This document shows, piece by piece, positions 32,680-43,350 of a DNA stretch of 64,000 nucleotides. This DNA comes from Shewanella holmiensis (GTDB lineage: Bacteria > Pseudomonadota > Gammaproteobacteria > Enterobacterales > Shewanellaceae): NCBI RefSeq assembly GCF_025370255.1, contig NZ_JAMTCD010000005.1, positions 147,376-211,375 of the forward strand. Direction: 5' to 3'. The position numbers and the translations under genes are program-made. Position 1 is the first letter of the stretch, and every line of letters starts with the position of its first letter. The notes beneath the pieces are model-generated. The model did no database searches, was not told the origin of the DNA, and saw only the letters and a list, made by a program, of their open reading frames with translations.

Positions 32680-35025
32680 ATGGATATTGATCTCAGTCAA
32701 TTTAGCCAAGTTTTTTTTGAGGAAAGCTTAGAAGGACTCTCTAAAATGGAGTCTGAGCTATTGGCGATTGATATAGAAAATTTTGATCAGGAAAGTATCA
32801 ATACAATATTCCGTGCTGCTCACTCCATTAAGGGCGGTAGTGCGACCTTTGGTTTTACCGAAGTAGCTAATTTTACGCATTTACTTGAAACGCTGTTAGA
32901 CGAGATCCGCGAACACATCAGGCCAATGCAACCACAGCATGTTGAAATGCTGCTGGCATCGGTCGATGTAATACGCAATATGATTGATGCTTTAATGAAA
33001 GATCAAGCCTGCAATGATCCCGCATTTGCACCATTGATGAAGCGATTTGAACAAACCCTCGCCCAACCGTCAAATGCCAACATCAGCGTAGAAACAGACA
33101 CGTTAAATGAACCACAATCATCTCCTAGTTCCACTGTGTCAGAGACAGGCCTGGATCCGGATTTAACCCTTTGGCAAATCGACTTTAGCGCCGGTGAAGA
33201 TATTTTACGTTGCGGTAACGATCCCATTTACATGTTTACTGAACTGGCAGAACTGGGACAACTAAAAGTCACCTTAAAAGATGTCGCTTACCCAGATGTT
33301 GACGAATACGAAGCTGAAATTTGTTATCTGCAATGGCAATTATTGCTACTGACGGACACATCAATATCCCGCATTAAAGAAGTGTTTGAATGGGTAGAAA
33401 GTGAATGTGACATTCAATTTAATCAGCTTGAACGAACCCCCGAAACCGATGCCCAGTTTCTGTCGCCACTTGATGCAAAAGCACCAGAAGAAGCCAATAA
33501 CCAAGATGCTGTCAAAGAAGACTCATTCGTTATAACAGACGCCCCTGCGCCAACCCTGACAGAACCACAATCAGCCGCAGAGCCAGCCAATAGTTTTGAT
33601 ATGACAAGTGCCTTGGCTGAAGCATTTGAACAACAAAATCACCCTAGCGCTCAAGCATTACCCATCGAACAAACCACTGTAAATACTGCAGATGTGCAGG
33701 CACAGATTGAAGTAAACGAGCTCCAAATAAGCAACACAACCACCTTTACCTCGACAAGTGAACAATCCAATAAATCAGTCGTCACCAAGCCTAGTTCACG
33801 CTCTACCGATATCAATCAAAGTTCAATACGGGTCAACATAGAAAAAGTCGATCAACTGATCAATATGGTCGGTGAATTAGTCATTACTCAAGCCATGTTA
33901 GGTCAAATAGGCCAACAAGAAACTATCAACCAAGAAACCCTTATTACGCTGCGATTAGGCTTAGAACAGTTGGCATCACACACCCGTGAATTACAAGAAA
34001 ATGTAATGCAAATTAGAATGATGCCCATTTCATTTGCCTTCAATCGCTTCCCTCGGTTGGTGCACGACATTAGTTTACAACTGGGCAAGAAAGTTGATTT
34101 AGTGTTAAGCGGTGAAGAAACCGAGCTCGATAAAACCGTAATGGAAAAAATTGTCGACCCACTGGTACATCTCGTGCGCAATTCATTGGATCACGGTATA
34201 GAGCTTCCCGAAAAAAGACGCGAACAAGGTAAACCTGAATTAGGCACAATCCAACTGAACGCATTTCACCGTGGCGGTAATATTATTATTGAAATAATTG
34301 ATGATGGCAGTGGTTTGAATACAGACAAGATTCTCAGTATTGCGCGTAAAAAAGGCTTGGTTGCTGACAACGAACACCTGAACACAGAAGAGATCCACCA
34401 GCTCATATTTAAACCCGGCTTTTCAACTGCTGAGAATGTCTCAGGCCTTTCTGGCCGCGGTGTCGGCATGGATGTCGTTAAGCGAAACATCACCGAGCTG
34501 AATGGCGATATCAACCTAGCTTCAACACCAGGTAAAGGCAGCCATATAACGATTCGTCTGCCATTAACCCTTGCCATTTTAGATGGCCAATTAGTGCGAG
34601 TAGGTAACCATGTCTATGTCGTGCCACTGATGTCAATTCATGAGTCATTGCAGGTTTCAGAGCGCCAAATAAATTTCCTAGGCAAAGATCAACAAGGTCA
34701 TCGCCAAGAGGTTATTCATCTCCGAGAAGAATTCATTCCCATTGTTAAAGTATTTGAGCAATTCAATCATCAGGCCGATGCCCAAAAAATTGAAAAAGGT
34801 ATCGTAATGATTGTCGACTGTAACAACAAAAAAGTCGGTTTACTGGTTGATGAACTCCTGTCGCAACAACAGGTGGTGATTAAAAATTTAGAAGTTAACT
34901 ACACCAAAACACCCGGCATATCAGGGGCAACCATACTCGGTAACGGTGAAGTGGCACTGATCATAGATGTTATCAGCCTGACACATCTTTCTGGCATCGG
35001 CCATCACAAAGAACATGCGGCATAA
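32680..35025 (+). CDS. cheA: Chemotaxis histidine kinase CheA
   Basis: A 781-residue kinase. The P1/HPt domain carries His48 (AAHSIKGGSATFGF); a long acidic linker follows (residues about 135-380). Then the P3 dimerisation region (INMVGELVITQAML), the P4 ATPase with N-box HLVRNSLDHGIE, G1 IIDDGSGLN, F box and G2 GLSGRGVGMDVV, and the C-terminal CheW-like P5. All catalytic boxes are intact. Confidence 0.97.
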   Translation: MDIDLSQFSQVFFEESLEGLSKMESELLAIDIENFDQESINTIFRAAHSIKGGSATFGFTEVANFTHLLETLLDEIREHIRPMQPQHVEMLLASVDVIRNMIDALMKDQACNDPAFAPLMKRFEQTLAQPSNANISVETDTLNEPQSSPSSTVSETGLDPDLTLWQIDFSAGEDILRCGNDPIYMFTELAELGQLKVTLKDVAYPDVDEYEAEICYLQWQLLLLTDTSISRIKEVFEWVESECDIQFNQLERTPETDAQFLSPLDAKAPEEANNQDAVKEDSFVITDAPAPTLTEPQSAAEPANSFDMTSALAEAFEQQNHPSAQALPIEQTTVNTADVQAQIEVNELQISNTTTFTSTSEQSNKSVVTKPSSRSTDINQSSIRVNIEKVDQLINMVGELVITQAMLGQIGQQETINQETLITLRLGLEQLASHTRELQENVMQIRMMPISFAFNRFPRLVHDISLQLGKKVDLVLSGEETELDKTVMEKIVDPLVHLVRNSLDHGIELPEKRREQGKPELGTIQLNAFHRGGNIIIEIIDDGSGLNTDKILSIARKKGLVADNEHLNTEEIHQLIFKPGFSTAENVSGLSGRGVGMDVVKRNITELNGDINLASTPGKGSHITIRLPLTLAILDGQLVRVGNHVYVVPLMSIHESLQVSERQINFLGKDQQGHRQEVIHLREEFIPIVKVFEQFNHQADAQKIEKGIVMIVDCNNKKVGLLVDELLSQQQVVIKNLEVNYTKTPGISGATILGNGEVALIIDVISLTHLSGIGHHKEHAA

Positions 35026-35039
35026 AGGAGCGAATTAAC

Positions 35040-35576
35040 GTGGATGTTTCGCATCAGCAATCGCAAGCAACCCAGGGTGATGTTAATCAACAATACTTAA
35101 CATTCATTATGGGACCTGAAGAATATGGAGTAGAGATACTCTCAGTACAAGAAATACGCGGTTGGCAAAAAACCACTGCTATTCCCAATGCACCAGAATA
35201 TGTCAAAGGGGTTATCAACTTGCGCGGCAATGTCGTGCCTATCATTGATTTGCGCCAACGTTTTGGGCTTAGTGAGCTTACCTACGGTCCAACAACCGTT
35301 GTGATTGTTGTTAAAGTTAAAATAGAAAAAAACAGTAAAGTCATTGGCATTGTGGTTGATGCGGTTTCCGATGTGATTATTGTCGACGATAAAAATTTAA
35401 GACCAACACCAGATTTTGGACTCGACACTGACGTTAGATTTATCAAAGGACTCACTAGTCTCAGCGACAAAATGGTGATTATTTTGGATGTACACAAACT
35501 ATTAGGCAATGAGGTGTTACCCAGTGCTCAGCAGCTGTCTAGCATCATAGAACAACTCGAAATACCTGCAGCCTAA
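35040..35576 (+). CDS. cheW: Coupling protein CheW
   Basis: A 178-residue adaptor linking receptors to CheA. Family stretches YLTFIMGPEEYGVEILSVQEIRGW, YVKGVINLRGNVVPIIDLRQRFGL and FIKGLTSLSDKMVIILDVHKLL are present. GTG start at 35040 with AAGGAG 9 bp upstream. It sits between cheA and the receptor gene. Confidence 0.96.
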   Translation: MDVSHQQSQATQGDVNQQYLTFIMGPEEYGVEILSVQEIRGWQKTTAIPNAPEYVKGVINLRGNVVPIIDLRQRFGLSELTYGPTTVVIVVKVKIEKNSKVIGIVVDAVSDVIIVDDKNLRPTPDFGLDTDVRFIKGLTSLSDKMVIILDVHKLLGNEVLPSAQQLSSIIEQLEIPAA

Positions 35577-35620
35577 AAACATTTGGCCACGATAAGAATA
35601 AGTAAACAGAGGACGTAAAC

Positions 35621-37819
35621 ATGCCAGAAAATCAATCATCGCCAACCAGTGGCCTTCATCCTCTTGCATATGCAGCGCCGCTATTGTGTGCACTCGCATT
35701 AGCATGCAGTTTGGCAGGACTTGATGCTTTATGGGTAAACGCATTAATGCTATTAACCTTGTTGAGCACCCTATTTGTCATATTCCGACTACAGCAAAAA
35801 AATCAACGTCTTGTAAAAGCCACCCAAGATATTGCCAGTAGTTATGACACGGATCACACCGTTAATTTAGCTGAGTTTGAGGCGCCACATTGGCCACAAC
35901 TACAGTCCGCGCTAAATCAATGGCATCAAGATACAATCAATAGCCGCTTTTACATGCAAGCATTAGATGCCTGCCAAGGTAATATCATGGTGGCAGATGA
36001 ACATTACGACATCGTTTATCGTAACGAGTCGCTGTACAAAATGTTCAAGTCAAATGAACAAGTATTACAAAAAAGCCTGACTCGTTTATCTGTCGATAAA
36101 TTGGTGGGTTCAAATATGGATATCTTCCATCAGCACCCAGAACACCAACGTAAGCTGATGGATAAGCTCACCACGCCTTACTGCACCAGATTTGTGATTG
36201 AAGGGTTATCTTTTAGATTAACCGCCACGCCTTTATTTAAAGATGATCAACGTATCGGTACGGTTGTTGAGTGGTTAGACATGACCGAGCAAGTAGCGAA
36301 AACACATAAAGAACACATGCTGGCCGCTGAAAACACCCGCCTAAAACAAGCATTAGACTGTGTCAGTGCCTGTACCATGGTGGCAGATAATGATAATCGT
36401 ATTATTTATACTAACGATGCACTGCAAACCATGTTTGAAGATGCAGAAGAAGATGTAAGAACGGGCCTACCTAACTTTAATGCCAAACAGCTTGTGGGCG
36501 AACACATTGACGTTTTCCATAAAAATCCATCACATCAGCATAATGTGATTGCAGCGCTAAAAACGACCCACCGAGCCGAATTTGCAGTTGGAAGCCGAGT
36601 ATTCAAATTTACCGCCAACCCTATTCAGGACGGGGAAGATAACCGTATTGGTACTGTGGTGGAGTGGGAAGACCGCACCGCTGAAGTCATGATTGAAAAA
36701 GAATTACACCAATTGCTTGGCGCTGCCAACCAAGGTGACTTAAGTCAACGATTAAGCTTAGAAGGTAAAGCCGGATTCTTCTTGTCACTATCTAAAGACC
36801 TCAACCAATTGCTCACGGTATCAGACAATATTTTATCAGACGTAGTAAAACTGTTTGACGCTTTGGCTCAAGGCGACTTAAGCCGTCAGCTTGAAGGATC
36901 TTACTCAGGTCAGTTTAACAAACTCCAGCAAGACGCCAACACCACAGTTGATCGCCTTACTGAGGTGCTCAGTGAAATTAGTGATGCCGCCAATACAGTT
37001 ACCTCCAGTGCAGAGGAAATAACCCAAGGCAACATTGATTTAAGCCAGCGTACCGAAGAGCAAGCGGCATCATTAGAAGAAACCGCTGCCAGTATGGAAC
37101 AAATGACCGCTACCGTTAAGCAAAGTGAAAACAACGCCTTAATTGCCAATAACCTTGCCATTGAAGCCAATCAAAAAGCAGAACAAGGTGGTAATGTGGT
37201 TAAACAAGCGGTAGTGGCAATGGATGCCATTACTGAGTCAAGTAAACGTATCGCTGACATTATTACCGTGATTGATGAAATTGCTTTCCAAACGAATTTA
37301 TTAGCACTAAATGCCGCAGTAGAAGCCGCTAGAGCGGGTGAGCAAGGTCGTGGATTTGCTGTGGTCGCGGGTGAAGTGCGTAATTTGGCACAGCGCAGTG
37401 CTGGTGCCGCAAAAGAAATTAAAGAATTAATCAGAGACAGCGTTAATAAAGTCACTGACGGTACTCAACTTGTTAATCAGTCTGGTGAAACACTCAAAGA
37501 CATTATGCTTTCTGTAAGCAAGGTAGCAGAAATGATCGCCCATATATCGATTGCAGCAGAAGAGCAGTCATCAGGTATTTTTGAGGTGAACAAATCTATT
37601 TCTCAAATGGATCAAATGACACAACAAAATGCGGCCTTGGTGGAAGAAATTGCCGCAGCAGGTGACACCATGACCGAGCAAGCACGTCAAATGAAGCGCA
37701 AACTGAGCTTCTTTAACACAGGTAATGCTGAAGTCGCCTTTGAAACTCAAAGCAAACAAAAATCGAAAATTAAACATATGGCCATTCAGGTAAGTAACGA
37801 AGATTGGCAAGAGTTCTAA
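35621..37819 (+). CDS. Methyl-accepting chemotaxis receptor with two PAS-like domains and a CheR-tether-like tail
   Basis: A 732-residue receptor. Two hydrophobic helices at the N-terminus (residues about 15-50) form a hairpin anchor; there is no large periplasmic domain. Two PAS-like repeats follow (LDACQGNIMVADEHYDIVYRN and LDCVSACTMVADNDNRIIYTN), so sensing is probably cytoplasmic (redox or small molecule). The signalling domain has the canonical tip ([41 protein letters not shown]). The last five residues, DWQEF, fit the x-aromatic-x-x-aromatic pentapeptide that tethers CheR and CheB in E. coli receptors. This is the cognate receptor of the operon. Confidence 0.94.
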   Translation: MPENQSSPTSGLHPLAYAAPLLCALALACSLAGLDALWVNALMLLTLLSTLFVIFRLQQKNQRLVKATQDIASSYDTDHTVNLAEFEAPHWPQLQSALNQWHQDTINSRFYMQALDACQGNIMVADEHYDIVYRNESLYKMFKSNEQVLQKSLTRLSVDKLVGSNMDIFHQHPEHQRKLMDKLTTPYCTRFVIEGLSFRLTATPLFKDDQRIGTVVEWLDMTEQVAKTHKEHMLAAENTRLKQALDCVSACTMVADNDNRIIYTNDALQTMFEDAEEDVRTGLPNFNAKQLVGEHIDVFHKNPSHQHNVIAALKTTHRAEFAVGSRVFKFTANPIQDGEDNRIGTVVEWEDRTAEVMIEKELHQLLGAANQGDLSQRLSLEGKAGFFLSLSKDLNQLLTVSDNILSDVVKLFDALAQGDLSRQLEGSYSGQFNKLQQDANTTVDRLTEVLSEISDAANTVTSSAEEITQGNIDLSQRTEEQAASLEETAASMEQMTATVKQSENNALIANNLAIEANQKAEQGGNVVKQAVVAMDAITESSKRIADIITVIDEIAFQTNLLALNAAVEAARAGEQGRGFAVVAGEVRNLAQRSAGAAKEIKELIRDSVNKVTDGTQLVNQSGETLKDIMLSVSKVAEMIAHISIAAEEQSSGIFEVNKSISQMDQMTQQNAALVEEIAAAGDTMTEQARQMKRKLSFFNTGNAEVAFETQSKQKSKIKHMAIQVSNEDWQEF

Positions 37820-37914
37820 CGGCCTAAGTTTAATCATGCGATTAACCCCAAGTGTTATGCTTGAGGTTAATATTGTTTACGTGACACATTCGAAATGCTT
37901 AAGGGATTACATTT

Positions 37915-38784
37915 GTGGATAAGTGGCAGCAACAAGAATTCCCAATGAGCATAGCGGATTTCGATTTTTTACGAAATTTAGCTTATTCGCAAACAGGTAT
38001 TGTGCTGCCAGAACGCAAAAAGCAGATGGTGTATTCGCGGTTATCCAGACGTGTTCGCACTTTGAGGCTGAGCACCTTCAGCCAATATTGCCACTACCTA
38101 GAAAATAACACCCAAGAGCTCCCTGAATTTATTAATGCACTCACCACAAATTTAACGGCCTTTTTTAGAGAAAAGCATCATTTTGTTCATTTAGATAAAC
38201 AGATTTGCCCGCAGTGGCTGGCCGGTAAACAAAAAAGAATCCGTATTTGGTCAGCAGCGTGTTCGACAGGAGAAGAGGCTTACAGCATAGCGATGACACT
38301 GTATGGCCGAATTGATTTAAACCTATTTGATGTAAAAATTTTGGCTACTGATTTAAACACCCAGGTACTTGAAACGGCAAAAAAAGGCATTTATTCTGCG
38401 GAAGTATTACCGACAATACCTGCTAATTTTTCCGCAAAATACATAAAAACCTTACCCAATACTGAACAATTCTCCATCAAGCAGCGTATCAAAGATTTAG
38501 TACACTTTAAGCAGCTTAATCTACTACAAACTTGGCCGATGTCGGGGCCTTTCGATGTCATTTTTTGCCGAAATGTGTTTATCTACTTCGATAGTGATAC
38601 AAAGCAGAGAATTATTAAAAAATTTAGAGCATTATTAAATGATGGTGGTTATTTAATCATAGGTCACGCTGAAACTATCAACGATTTTGCTGCTGATTTT
38701 GAATTTGTAGGACACACAATTTACCGCGCCCGAAAGCGTAAGGTGCCATTTTCACCTTTATTTCAACAACAGGAGGCTGAATGA
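37915..38784 (+). CDS. cheR: Chemoreceptor methyltransferase CheR
   Basis: A 289-residue SAM-dependent methyltransferase that methylates receptor glutamates. The N-terminal helical domain (GIVLPERKKQMVYSRLSRRVRTL) and the catalytic domain (LTTNLTAFFREKHHF, WSAACSTGEEAYSIAM, IFCRNVFIYFD) are present. GTG at 37915 with AAGGG upstream is used; the ATG at 37945 is an alternative. Overlaps cheB by 4 bp. Confidence 0.95.
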   Translation: MDKWQQQEFPMSIADFDFLRNLAYSQTGIVLPERKKQMVYSRLSRRVRTLRLSTFSQYCHYLENNTQELPEFINALTTNLTAFFREKHHFVHLDKQICPQWLAGKQKRIRIWSAACSTGEEAYSIAMTLYGRIDLNLFDVKILATDLNTQVLETAKKGIYSAEVLPTIPANFSAKYIKTLPNTEQFSIKQRIKDLVHFKQLNLLQTWPMSGPFDVIFCRNVFIYFDSDTKQRIIKKFRALLNDGGYLIIGHAETINDFAADFEFVGHTIYRARKRKVPFSPLFQQQEAE

Positions 38785-39812
38785 TTAAAGTACTCGTCAT
38801 AGATGATTCAGCCTTCATGCGTCAGTTGCTGACCCATATGTTAGATGCTGACGACAACATTATTGTTGTAGGTGAAGCGGAAGACCCATACGAGGCCAGA
38901 GAGTTAATCAAACAACTTTCTCCCGACGTGCTAACACTTGATGTCGAAATGCCTAAAATGGATGGTTTAGCTTTTTTACGCAACTTAATGCGCTTAAGGC
39001 CCATGCCTGTGGTGATGGTGTCATCATTAACCCAAAAAGGCGCTGATGTTACCCTAGAGGCGTTATCTTTGGGTGCAATAGATTACGTTGCTAAGCCTAA
39101 AAACAATCATCAAAATAGCCTAGCATTATTTCAAAATAATTTAATTTATAAAGTCTTAGCTGCTGGGCAAATCACTTTTGATGCTCCACCACCTGTTCGC
39201 CATAATCTACAACCGAATTCAGACGTTAGTCATAAATTCAAAAACCGCTTAATTGCTATTGGTGCCTCAACCGGAGGCATTGAAGCGATACAAACCCTGC
39301 TAACGCCTTTACCTGCTAACCTGCCTCCAGTAGTGATTACTCAGCACATACCACCGGTTTTCAGTACCTCGTTTGCAGTCAGGCTGAATAAAAACTGCAA
39401 CCTTAATGTGATTGAGGCTAAAGGGGGTGAAAAACTTACCCCAGGCCATGTGTATATTGCCCCTGGCGACAAGCATTTAGTGATCATCCGTGATGGTGCC
39501 CATTTTAAAACAAAATTATTGAATAGCGATCCCGTTAATAGACACAAACCTTCAGTTGATGTGTTGTTTAACAGCGTGGCTGAACATGCCGCTAAAACCT
39601 CAATTGGCATAATATTAACCGGAATGGGTAATGATGGCAGTCAGGGCTTATTGAATATGAGACAAAAAGGAGCATATACCATCGCCCAAGATCAAGCCTC
39701 ATCCGTTGTTTGGGGGATGCCTGGCTCAGCAGTTGAAATTAATGCTGCAAATGAAGTTTTACCTCTTACCGATATCAGTAGTAAATTACTGACCTTACTG
39801 ACAATCAATTAA
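38781..39812 (+). CDS. cheB: Chemoreceptor methylesterase/deamidase CheB
   Basis: A 343-residue response regulator. The receiver domain has the DDSA pocket and phospho-acceptor in TLDVEMPKMDG; the C-terminal esterase has catalytic Ser in GASTGG, His in TQHIP and Asp in GMGNDG. It reverses CheR methylation. Last gene of the operon; no cheD or cheZ is present. Confidence 0.97.
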   Translation: MIKVLVIDDSAFMRQLLTHMLDADDNIIVVGEAEDPYEARELIKQLSPDVLTLDVEMPKMDGLAFLRNLMRLRPMPVVMVSSLTQKGADVTLEALSLGAIDYVAKPKNNHQNSLALFQNNLIYKVLAAGQITFDAPPPVRHNLQPNSDVSHKFKNRLIAIGASTGGIEAIQTLLTPLPANLPPVVITQHIPPVFSTSFAVRLNKNCNLNVIEAKGGEKLTPGHVYIAPGDKHLVIIRDGAHFKTKLLNSDPVNRHKPSVDVLFNSVAEHAAKTSIGIILTGMGNDGSQGLLNMRQKGAYTIAQDQASSVVWGMPGSAVEINAANEVLPLTDISSKLLTLLTIN

Positions 39813-39911
39813 CGCCGTCTTAGCAAGTTATGGCTTGAAGCCAGTTCATGGATTTGGTGCAATATTGTTCCAACCGATAATAAAACCACTTTAAAGTACA
39901 GTACCTTGCAT

Positions 39912-41252
39912 ATGTCCTTATTTAGCGCTCTCTCAAATGGTGATAAAAATCGCCAGCTAATGGCATTAGCCATTCCGATGATTTTATCCAATATTACCAT
40001 TCCACTGCTTGGGTTGGTCGACACCGCCGTCATTGGCCATCTTGGTGAAGCGTATTATTTAGGCGGCGTTGCTCTTGGCAGCACCATAATCACCTTAATG
40101 GTGTGGTTGCTGGGCTTTTTACGTATGTCGACCACAGGCCTTGTTGCTCAAGCCTATGGTGCACAAGACGATCACACTCAACAGCAGTTGTTGGTTCAAG
40201 GTGTTTGTTTAGCACTTTTACTTGCCACAGGCGCCTTGGCATTACAACAGCCCATCTTGTCCTTGGCGCTACACTTAACCGAAGCTAGCGCTCAGGTACA
40301 ATATTATTGTCGCCAATATGTTGAAATCCGTATTTGGTCACTGCCCTTTGCTCTCACAAACCTTGTTTTACTTGGCTGGCTACTGGGCAGGCAACAACCC
40401 AAAGCAGCCATGTGGCAGCTGATCATTGCTAATATCGCCAACATTATTTTGGATGTGGTGTTTGTCATTGGTTTTCAATGGAACGTACAAGGGGCGGCGT
40501 TAGCCTCTGTCATTGCCGATATATGCGCCTTCACAGTTGCTGCAGTCATGGTCACACGCCAGCTTAAACAACAGCAGAACCATTTTGCTTGGTCACAATT
40601 GCGGCAACACCTTAAATTTGCAGGGTTATCACGCCTACTTACTCTGAACCGTGACATATTCATTCGCAGTTTATGTTTACAAGCCGCCTTCAGTTTTATG
40701 GCGTTTTACGGTGCAGGATTAGGTGATACCACCTTAGCAGCCAATGCGGTGTTGCTTAATTTATTGATGTTAATTTCATACGCGCTTGATGGTATTGCTT
40801 ACTATGCAGAGGCCGAAGTAGGCCGAGCGGTCGGCCAACGCAACCCCACTCTGCTATTTGACTCCGTCAGTCTAGCGTTTGCTTGGTCGGCAATTATCGC
40901 CATCATATTTAGCGGCGGCTTTTGGCTGTTTGGCAATCAAATAATACATTTACTGACTAATATCCCCAGCGTACAACAAACCGCAAACACCTACTTATTT
41001 TGGCTAATTGCCATGCCTATTTTAGCCTTTGGTTGCTACTTATTTGATGGGGTTTATATTGGCGCTGCACAAGGACAGGTAATGCGTAACAGCATGATTT
41101 TGGCAACCTTTGGAGTATATTTCCCGCTTTGGTGGAGCCTTCAATCATACGAAAACCATGCTTTGTGGGGCGCATTATGTGCATTTATGTTGTTTCGTAG
41201 TTTGAGTTTGGGGTGGCACTATCATTACCGACTTAAACTAAAATTTGGGTAA
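39912..41252 (+). CDS. dinF: MATE-family efflux transporter, DinF type
   Basis: A 446-residue multidrug/toxin extruder with about twelve membrane segments. DinF-like stretches are PMILSNITIPLLGLVDTAVIGHL, GFLRMSTTGLVAQAYGA and YALDGIAYYAEAEVGRAVG. ATG at 39912 is used. In E. coli dinF is in the lexA operon under SOS control; here it is far from lexA and I see no SOS box upstream, so SOS control is not supported. Confidence 0.85.
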   Translation: MSLFSALSNGDKNRQLMALAIPMILSNITIPLLGLVDTAVIGHLGEAYYLGGVALGSTIITLMVWLLGFLRMSTTGLVAQAYGAQDDHTQQQLLVQGVCLALLLATGALALQQPILSLALHLTEASAQVQYYCRQYVEIRIWSLPFALTNLVLLGWLLGRQQPKAAMWQLIIANIANIILDVVFVIGFQWNVQGAALASVIADICAFTVAAVMVTRQLKQQQNHFAWSQLRQHLKFAGLSRLLTLNRDIFIRSLCLQAAFSFMAFYGAGLGDTTLAANAVLLNLLMLISYALDGIAYYAEAEVGRAVGQRNPTLLFDSVSLAFAWSAIIAIIFSGGFWLFGNQIIHLLTNIPSVQQTANTYLFWLIAMPILAFGCYLFDGVYIGAAQGQVMRNSMILATFGVYFPLWWSLQSYENHALWGALCAFMLFRSLSLGWHYHYRLKLKFG

Positions 41253-41336
41253 ATACTCAAAAAGCATTAAACTTTGATGCATTACACGGTAACATCCTGG
41301 TTACATGTCAAAATAACAATTTAGTTTGGATATTTA

Positions 41337-43301
41337 ATGAAACGGACTTTAGCTCTTTTTTCCAGTGCATTTGCACTGTTACTCGCTTTGCTTGTTGCAC
41401 AACCTTCATTTGCCACTCCCTCTACACCACAACTACTGCCTGTTGAAGCTTTTGCCAGCATTCCCGACGTAACCAATGTCACCCTTTCACCTGATGGTAA
41501 AAACATTGCAACAGTTGTTCGGTTGGATTTAGATACTCAAAAAGGCTCATTAGTTAATATTTATAATGTTGCTTCTGGTAAGTCAGTTTATCCAGTACAA
41601 ACTGACAACCAAAAATTCACCATTACCGGCTTATCCTGGGCAAGTAATGACATATTATTTATTTATGCCAAGTTTCCAGCCATACGATATGGCACGCCAA
41701 CCAATGAATGGCGGTTATTTAAATATTCTATCTCTGAAAATGAATTATCAAGTGTGATTAAACCCATGGTTTTAAAACGCTTTAAATGGGTGCCACAAAT
41801 TCAATCTGATATTATTGATATGCTCAAAGACGATGATGACCACATTCTGATGCAATTTACTGGATTAGGTAGCAAACCAGAAAATGAAACAGTAATGAAA
41901 ATTAACCTCACCGACGGCCGCTCAAGTGCTGTGCAATATGCGGTAAAAAATGTCATCGATTGGACGACGGACAAACAACATCGAGTACGTGTCGGCATCT
42001 TTCAAGATGACACCCATTATAAAATCATTGAACAAGCCGATAACAATGAAAGCTATCGTACGTTATGGGAATTTGAGGCGTTTGCTGAAGATCAAGTTTG
42101 GCCAATGGGCTTCGGTGAAGACCCTAACATTTTATATATTCAAGCCTACCATGAAGGCTATAAAGCTATTTTCAAAGTGAACCTCACTGATCCTAAACTC
42201 ACCAAAGAGCTGGTGTTTAAGCGAGATAATCTTGATGTCACTGGGGGGTTAATTTACTCCAAAGTAAAACAACAAATCGTTGGTGTAAGTGATGGTGCTG
42301 ACTCGGAATACACTTTTTGGGATGAAGAATATATCGCCCTCATTAATGGCTTGAATCAAGTGTTGCCCGACACCCGCAATTTTATTACTCAATACAGTGA
42401 AGACGAGCGCAGTTACATTGTATTCTCTACCAGCGCTACCGACTCAGGCACTTATTATTTAGGTAACAGAGATGCCAAAACATTGATCCCTATTGCTTAT
42501 CGCTACAAAAATTTATTCCCTGAATTAATGGCCAGTACCGAAAGTATTAACTACAAAGCCCGTGATGGTTTAAATATTGAAGGTTTTCTAACAAAGCCAA
42601 AAAACGCATTAAAAACTAAACTACCCACCATTGTATTCCCCCATGGCGGACCAATTAGTTTCGACAACAATAGTTTTGACTATTGGACCCAATACTTTGC
42701 AAATCGCGGCTATGCGGTATTGCGTATGAACTTTAGAGGGTCAGACGGATACGGCTACGACTTTATGAAAGCAGGTATCAAAAACTGGGGGCTTGAAATG
42801 CAAACCGACGTAGAAGACGGTACACGCTGGCTTATTGAACAAGGCGTTGCTGACCCTAAAAGAATTTGTATTGCTGGGGCAAGTTACGGAGGCTACGCCG
42901 CATTAATGGCCGTTGCAACCACCCAAGATTTATTTCAATGTGCTATTAGTTTTGGTGGTGTGATGGATGTGGAAGACTTAGTCAAGTCACACCGCCGTTA
43001 CCGCAACTTTGAAATTGTGAAGCAGCAAATTGGCGACGATTATGATGCACTTTATGCCCGCTCCCCTGTCAGTAAAGCCAAAGACATTAATGTGCCAGTG
43101 CTATTAATTCACGGCGAGACAGATCGGGTTGTCGACGTTGAGCACAGTGAAGATATGTTTGATGCATTAACTAAGTACAATAAAAATGTCCAATTTGTTG
43201 AGCTTGAAGATGGCGACCATTACCTTAGTGACAATGCTGACAGACTTAAAACCTTTTATGCTATTGAAGCCTTTTTACAAAAGCATTTACCGGTGAACTA
43301 A
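41337..43301 (+). CDS. S9 family (prolyl oligopeptidase-like) serine peptidase, exported
   Basis: A 654-residue protein with a signal peptide (LFSSAFALLLALLVAQPSFA), a beta-propeller-like N-terminal half and a C-terminal alpha/beta-hydrolase. Catalytic Ser lies in GASYGGYAA, Asp in HGETDRVVD, His in EDGDHYLS. Such peptidases of the S9C type cut short peptides in the periplasm. Several paralogues usually occur in Shewanella and Alteromonadales. A strong terminator follows. Confidence 0.92.
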   Translation: MKRTLALFSSAFALLLALLVAQPSFATPSTPQLLPVEAFASIPDVTNVTLSPDGKNIATVVRLDLDTQKGSLVNIYNVASGKSVYPVQTDNQKFTITGLSWASNDILFIYAKFPAIRYGTPTNEWRLFKYSISENELSSVIKPMVLKRFKWVPQIQSDIIDMLKDDDDHILMQFTGLGSKPENETVMKINLTDGRSSAVQYAVKNVIDWTTDKQHRVRVGIFQDDTHYKIIEQADNNESYRTLWEFEAFAEDQVWPMGFGEDPNILYIQAYHEGYKAIFKVNLTDPKLTKELVFKRDNLDVTGGLIYSKVKQQIVGVSDGADSEYTFWDEEYIALINGLNQVLPDTRNFITQYSEDERSYIVFSTSATDSGTYYLGNRDAKTLIPIAYRYKNLFPELMASTESINYKARDGLNIEGFLTKPKNALKTKLPTIVFPHGGPISFDNNSFDYWTQYFANRGYAVLRMNFRGSDGYGYDFMKAGIKNWGLEMQTDVEDGTRWLIEQGVADPKRICIAGASYGGYAALMAVATTQDLFQCAISFGGVMDVEDLVKSHRRYRNFEIVKQQIGDDYDALYARSPVSKAKDINVPVLLIHGETDRVVDVEHSEDMFDALTKYNKNVQFVELEDGDHYLSDNADRLKTFYAIEAFLQKHLPVN

Positions 43302-43350
43302 TTAAACACCACACGCTATTAGAGTGTTACTTAAGCTAACAGCTTTAAAT

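Noticed and set aside
39813..39911. SOS box upstream of the dinF-like gene
   Set aside because: No CTGT-N8-ACAG site is present; only loose ACAG matches.
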